This document shows, piece by piece, positions 60,349 through 64,000 of a stretch of 64,000 nucleotides of DNA. Made by a program: the position numbers and the translations under genes. Numbering within the stretch: position 1 is the stretch's first letter; each line of letters begins with the position of its first letter. Where the stretch lies: assembly GCA_005408345.1 (NCBI GenBank), contig SEMN01000010.1:2587501-2651500 (forward strand). Reading direction: 5' to 3'. The stretch is from Macquaria australasica. Taxonomy: Eukaryota > Chordata > Actinopteri > Centrarchiformes > Percichthyidae. The notes below the pieces were generated by a model. It saw only the letters and a program-made list of their open reading frames with translations. It was not told the origin of the DNA and ran no database searches.

Positions 60349-60879
60349 AATTTGGCTACTTTCCATCAAAATAATCAATAAAGGTTTCAGCATTTCTTCC
60401 CCAGAATGTTAGGCTATTCCTGGCCATGTGGAGAAATCTTTGAAACAGTATTTAGACCTTCATGAGAACAGGTAATCAAAATAATCATTTCAGAATAATT
60501 GTATGACTTTTTGGTTTATAGTCAAAATGTTTGATGGTGTTGCTACCACACAGGCTACAACCAAGGAAAGGTTTACCCATCTTTTACTGGCAGAAAAGCT
60601 AGTTTATCCTCCTGTTTACACTTAACAAATACATAAATTCTGAACAGACAGTAGTAGGCCTACTACTACCGCTACTACTACAGTATGAAGTTAAAATACA
60701 TGTTTTAAGTAGTGTTTCTTAAAAAGAAACTTCGGGTAATAATGGGTGATTTCTTTTCTGTTTACTTTGCTAGTTGTTTGCCTTGTAAACAAGAAGTCAC
60801 TATTTGCTTCCATTTACCACAACTTTATATTATTGTACACAACACCGAATCACTGCCACTCGGTCTGGAGTGAATACAA

Positions 60880-61403
60880 CAACTAAAGTGAGAGACCAAA
60901 CCTCCAGCCTGAAGAGGAGGAAGTCTTCCAGCCGCAGAGTACGTGCTGGATGTCCTGTCCCGGCCCTGCCTGCCCTGGCCTGGCTGCCTGGAAAGTAGCG
61001 GCTTCCCCGGAGCAGGGAGGGACCGTGCCGAGCACGAGCAGGCGGAGTGAAAGTGCACACGTGGACACCTGAGACTGACGTGGACTTAAGCCAATGACAG
61101 CACGGACTGATGACGCCAGCTCACCTCTGCCATCCAATGGGATGGTTTATTGGGAAGTAAAAGCCTAAACTGTTTAGAGTCGGAAAAATTTGGAAAAAAG
61201 GTTGTGAAACGGGTCTGGTCTGGAGGCTGCTACCCGGGACTCGGAGGAGATAGCTGATGTTTACTTCGTGTCTTGCTGAGGGACAGAGGGGTGTATTTCT
61301 CTTCTTTGCCACTGGAAAAGTGATTTGTGTGAGGAGAATATGAGGATTCTTTGATTTTTCTGGCTGAATATACTTAGCAACTTTTCATCACAAGGATACT
61401 TGG
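60880..61403 (+). promoter_or_regulatory. GC-rich segment: candidate promoter and noncoding first exon of the next gene
   Basis: About 60900-61140 is the most GC- and CpG-rich stretch in the right part of the window. It has CCAAT boxes in GCCAATGAC (about 61091) and ATCCAATGG (about 61132). After about 270 bases comes a good splice donor, TTGG|GTAAGAC, at 61404. No long frame starts here, so a 5' UTR exon of a plus-strand gene further right is the simplest reading. In human the gene after LNP1 is TMEM45A; I cannot confirm identity. Confidence 0.35.
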
Positions 61404-64000
61404 GTAAGACCCCCCTTTTTTTCTCTCTAGTAAAAAGGAATTCAAGGCTACTGTTTATCCCGTACAGTAGCTATGTTGTACATTTATACAGCAAGCAACC
61501 TATAACATACACTCATTGTACTTCCAAAGAAACTCATTGCCTTTGTCCTTCATTAAAAAAAAGATCTTAAACGTTTATTTTACAGTATATATAGACACTC
61601 TCAGGTTGGTAGTTCACATTTAGGCTCAGTTAACCACAAAACTCATCTTTATGTTGATCTTTACACCCAATAATGTCAAGATGGAAATTGTTTGCTCACT
61701 TCTTGTGTTTGTATCTGTTTAGTAGGTTATACAATCTCTATCCGTAAGCTTTACAGCCTCTGTCTGCTCTACCAGAGTAAAAAACAAAGTGAGCATTTTG
61801 TGGTGGGTCCAGAAAGTCCTCAAAATGGTTAGTCTTTTGGTGTGCACCAGATTTTTAAAGCTCTATTACTGTCAGAAACTGTTAAGGTCTTTTATGTCTA
61901 TAGCCTCAACATTTCTATCCCCTTTTTGCACATTTGGCTGGTGGCTCCTAAACTAGGATCTAAACCTCTATGAAGGATCTCCATAGTGTCACCAACAAAT
62001 GGAAAAATAGGCCTATAGGCTACCCATGACTTGACTACAAGTATTCCACTAAGTACAGTTTACCTCAATGTGAACACTGTATGTATGACTGTAAAAATAA
62101 GATATACATATACATATGATATGGGTTTCAGTCTCAATGCAAAGGCGGTTTCATAATTCAATATTAAATCAAACAAACAGGTAAAATCGTAGAAAAGTAT
62201 TATCAGTGATCATTGTTATTCATGCCTTAACATGTAAGCAGTACTTTAATGTTATAACTGGTCAATGTGGGGCTAATGGTAACTGTTTTATATACTGTGT
62301 GGTAGTTTAATCTATAACAATGATGTCCTCCTGTAGCTGTCTGGGTGTGGTGGAGTGGGTTGTCTACTAATCACATCACACCCCAGCTCCTCCGGTCCAC
62401 ATTGTCATTAGGCCAACAACCTTGCATGGTAACTTGGGACCATGTGACCATGAGTGTGTGAATGAGAGGCAAATTGTAAAGAGCAATATAAATGCAAACC
62501 GTTACAATGCATCGAACTGATCACATGTTTTATATGTTAAATCTGAATCTGAAATGCAACTAGCTGTTAAATAATGTAATGGAGGAAAAAGTACATTATT
62601 TTCCTTTTTAAAATGTGGTGGAGTTGAAGTATAAAGTAGCATAAAATGGAAATACTCAAGTAAAGCACAAATACCTCAAAATTATACTCAAGTACAATAC
62701 TTGAGTAAATGTACATAGTTACCTTCCACCACTGAGTATAATAAAATGTGTATTTATTTACTGAAATCCTTGACATGAACAAGTGTGGGGACCATTGAAT
62801 CTGGAAACATGATTGTCTGCACAGATGTTGTTGTTGATGAGTAAATAAGCCAAACACTGACGAGTCTTCCAGCAGCACTCGAGTGACATGAGAGAGTGAT
62901 TGCCATGGCGACTGAAGTGTTTTCCTCAGTCTGGAGAGGTTGCTGAGGCAAAGGGCCGTCAGACACAGATGAGCATCTGTGCATTTAACATCTCAAACAA
63001 TCAGTTTGTATTGAATGTCCTCCTTCAAAAGGTTCGCTTTGTTGGCGGGCAGAATATTGTCTGTCATCTCCATCACAAAAGATAGTACAGCCACGCACTT
63101 TATTCTTATTCTCTGCTCACTATTGATGTCACCCCTGCTTTGCTCTCAGAGTTTACCAAGTATTATTTATTGCTAAGGGGGACTGACTTTGAAATGGAAG
63201 CCTGTTTGTTTTTGATCATTTTTCTTTTATTGGACAGACGTTTTGTTCCCTTGAAAACATGTAAGGGTAGACAGCAGATGATGCCAGCCCAGTCTGCACC
63301 CACGGAGACCAGCACACATTAATCAGGCGCAGGTTTAATTGTCAAGGAAATGAAGGATAACCATTACCAAGGACAACATGCAATCAGCGTCACTTTAGTG
63401 AGTGAGCATTTGTGTAGCCCAAACAGAAAAACTGCTCTTTTGTATAATGCGGTGAAGCAGACAGGTTCACGTGTTTAAAGATAAAGGTGCAAGCCTTGGG
63501 ATGCTCCAACAGGTTCCTTTCTCCGCTAAGACACACTTCTACCGAGGTCAGCTGAAGGGCCGTCGCCAGCAAACACACTAATTATGCCTGATTATGCTGC
63601 TGAACTAAATTGCAGTCACGCCTCCACTTTTCCCTTCCCATTTCTTATTCCTTCACTTTTGCCAGCCATGCTAAAAATACTGTATATACCCCCGAAGAAC
63701 ACTTTATATAAACACTTTGTATAACATATAGAGGTGAAATTATCTTGTTTGTTTTGATACATTTAATACCTGCATTTAAAGGAAACCAAGATATTTTACT
63801 TGCTGGTGTAACATAGAGGAAATACTGAGAATAAAACCCAGATTTATGCTGAGTAGAAATCTGTGTTTTCTGTTGTAGTGCAAGAAGAAATGACAGCAAT
63901 CATAGTTTACCTTCATTATTACTCTGCAGTGATGCAATTATCCACAACAACTGATAATAGGTTTGTTTCCTCCTACAATTCAGGTGTCGTGAGTCATGGG
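61404..64000. other. Right end of the window, no gene seen
   Basis: This is A+T-rich sequence with a reversed copy of the AAGTACATTTACT repeat family at about 62572-62745. A moderately conserved-looking stretch near 63285-63600 has no reading frame with exon-like borders. It could be the first intron of the gene proposed to start near 61.1 kb. Confidence 0.4.

Overview
This is a gene-dense stretch of a ray-finned (teleost, probably percomorph-like) fish chromosome. The evidence is multi-exon genes with GT/AG introns, vertebrate-type orthologues, tRNA-derived SINEs, L2/CR1-type LINE relics, many fish-style inverted-repeat MITEs and CA/AT microsatellites. No bacterial features, CRISPR arrays or operons are present. 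All exon coordinates were read by hand from splice sites, reading-frame continuity and remembered human orthologue sequences.

Layout, left to right. (1) 1-7.8 kb: two tandem, same-strand copies of a PLCXD1-type PI-PLC X-domain gene; the first copy lacks its first exon, which lies left of the window. (2) 8.3-11.05 kb, minus: gtpbp6, a mitochondrial HflX-like GTPase, converging on the second plcxd1 copy with nearly touching poly(A) signals. (3) 12.4-15.0 kb, plus: a two-Ig-domain B7-family membrane protein (CD80/CD86/ICOSLG-like). (4) 16.5-21.7 kb, minus: nit2 omega-amidase. (5) 22-23.7 kb: a 5'-truncated LINE inside a palindromic A+T repeat. (6) 26.4-36.9 kb, minus: tbc1d23, an endosome-to-Golgi tethering adaptor, with a 45-nt in-frame cassette exon. 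(7) 39.8-46.9 kb, minus: tomm70, a mitochondrial import receptor. (8) 50.4-55.4 kb, plus: an LNP1-like gene that, unlike human LNP1, ends in a complete RING-H2 domain. (9) 55.4-64 kb: gene-poor, with an L2 LINE 3' end, MITEs, and a GC-rich segment near 61 kb that may be the promoter and noncoding first exon of the next gene.

The six complete genes gave reading frames that close with no frame errors: plcxd1-B 312 aa, gtpbp6 521, B7-like 306 or 293, nit2 279, tbc1d23 696 with the cassette, tomm70 578. The LNP1-RING gene gives 209 aa. The gene order joins two blocks that are separate in human: PLCXD1-GTPBP6 (pseudoautosomal Xp/Yp) and TBC1D23/NIT2/TOMM70/LNP1 (3q12). The genes do not form one pathway. 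Two products act in mitochondria (gtpbp6, tomm70), nit2 in amino-acid repair, tbc1d23 in membrane traffic, plcxd1 in lipid signalling, and the B7 gene in T-cell costimulation. The most unusual object is the LNP1-RING fusion.
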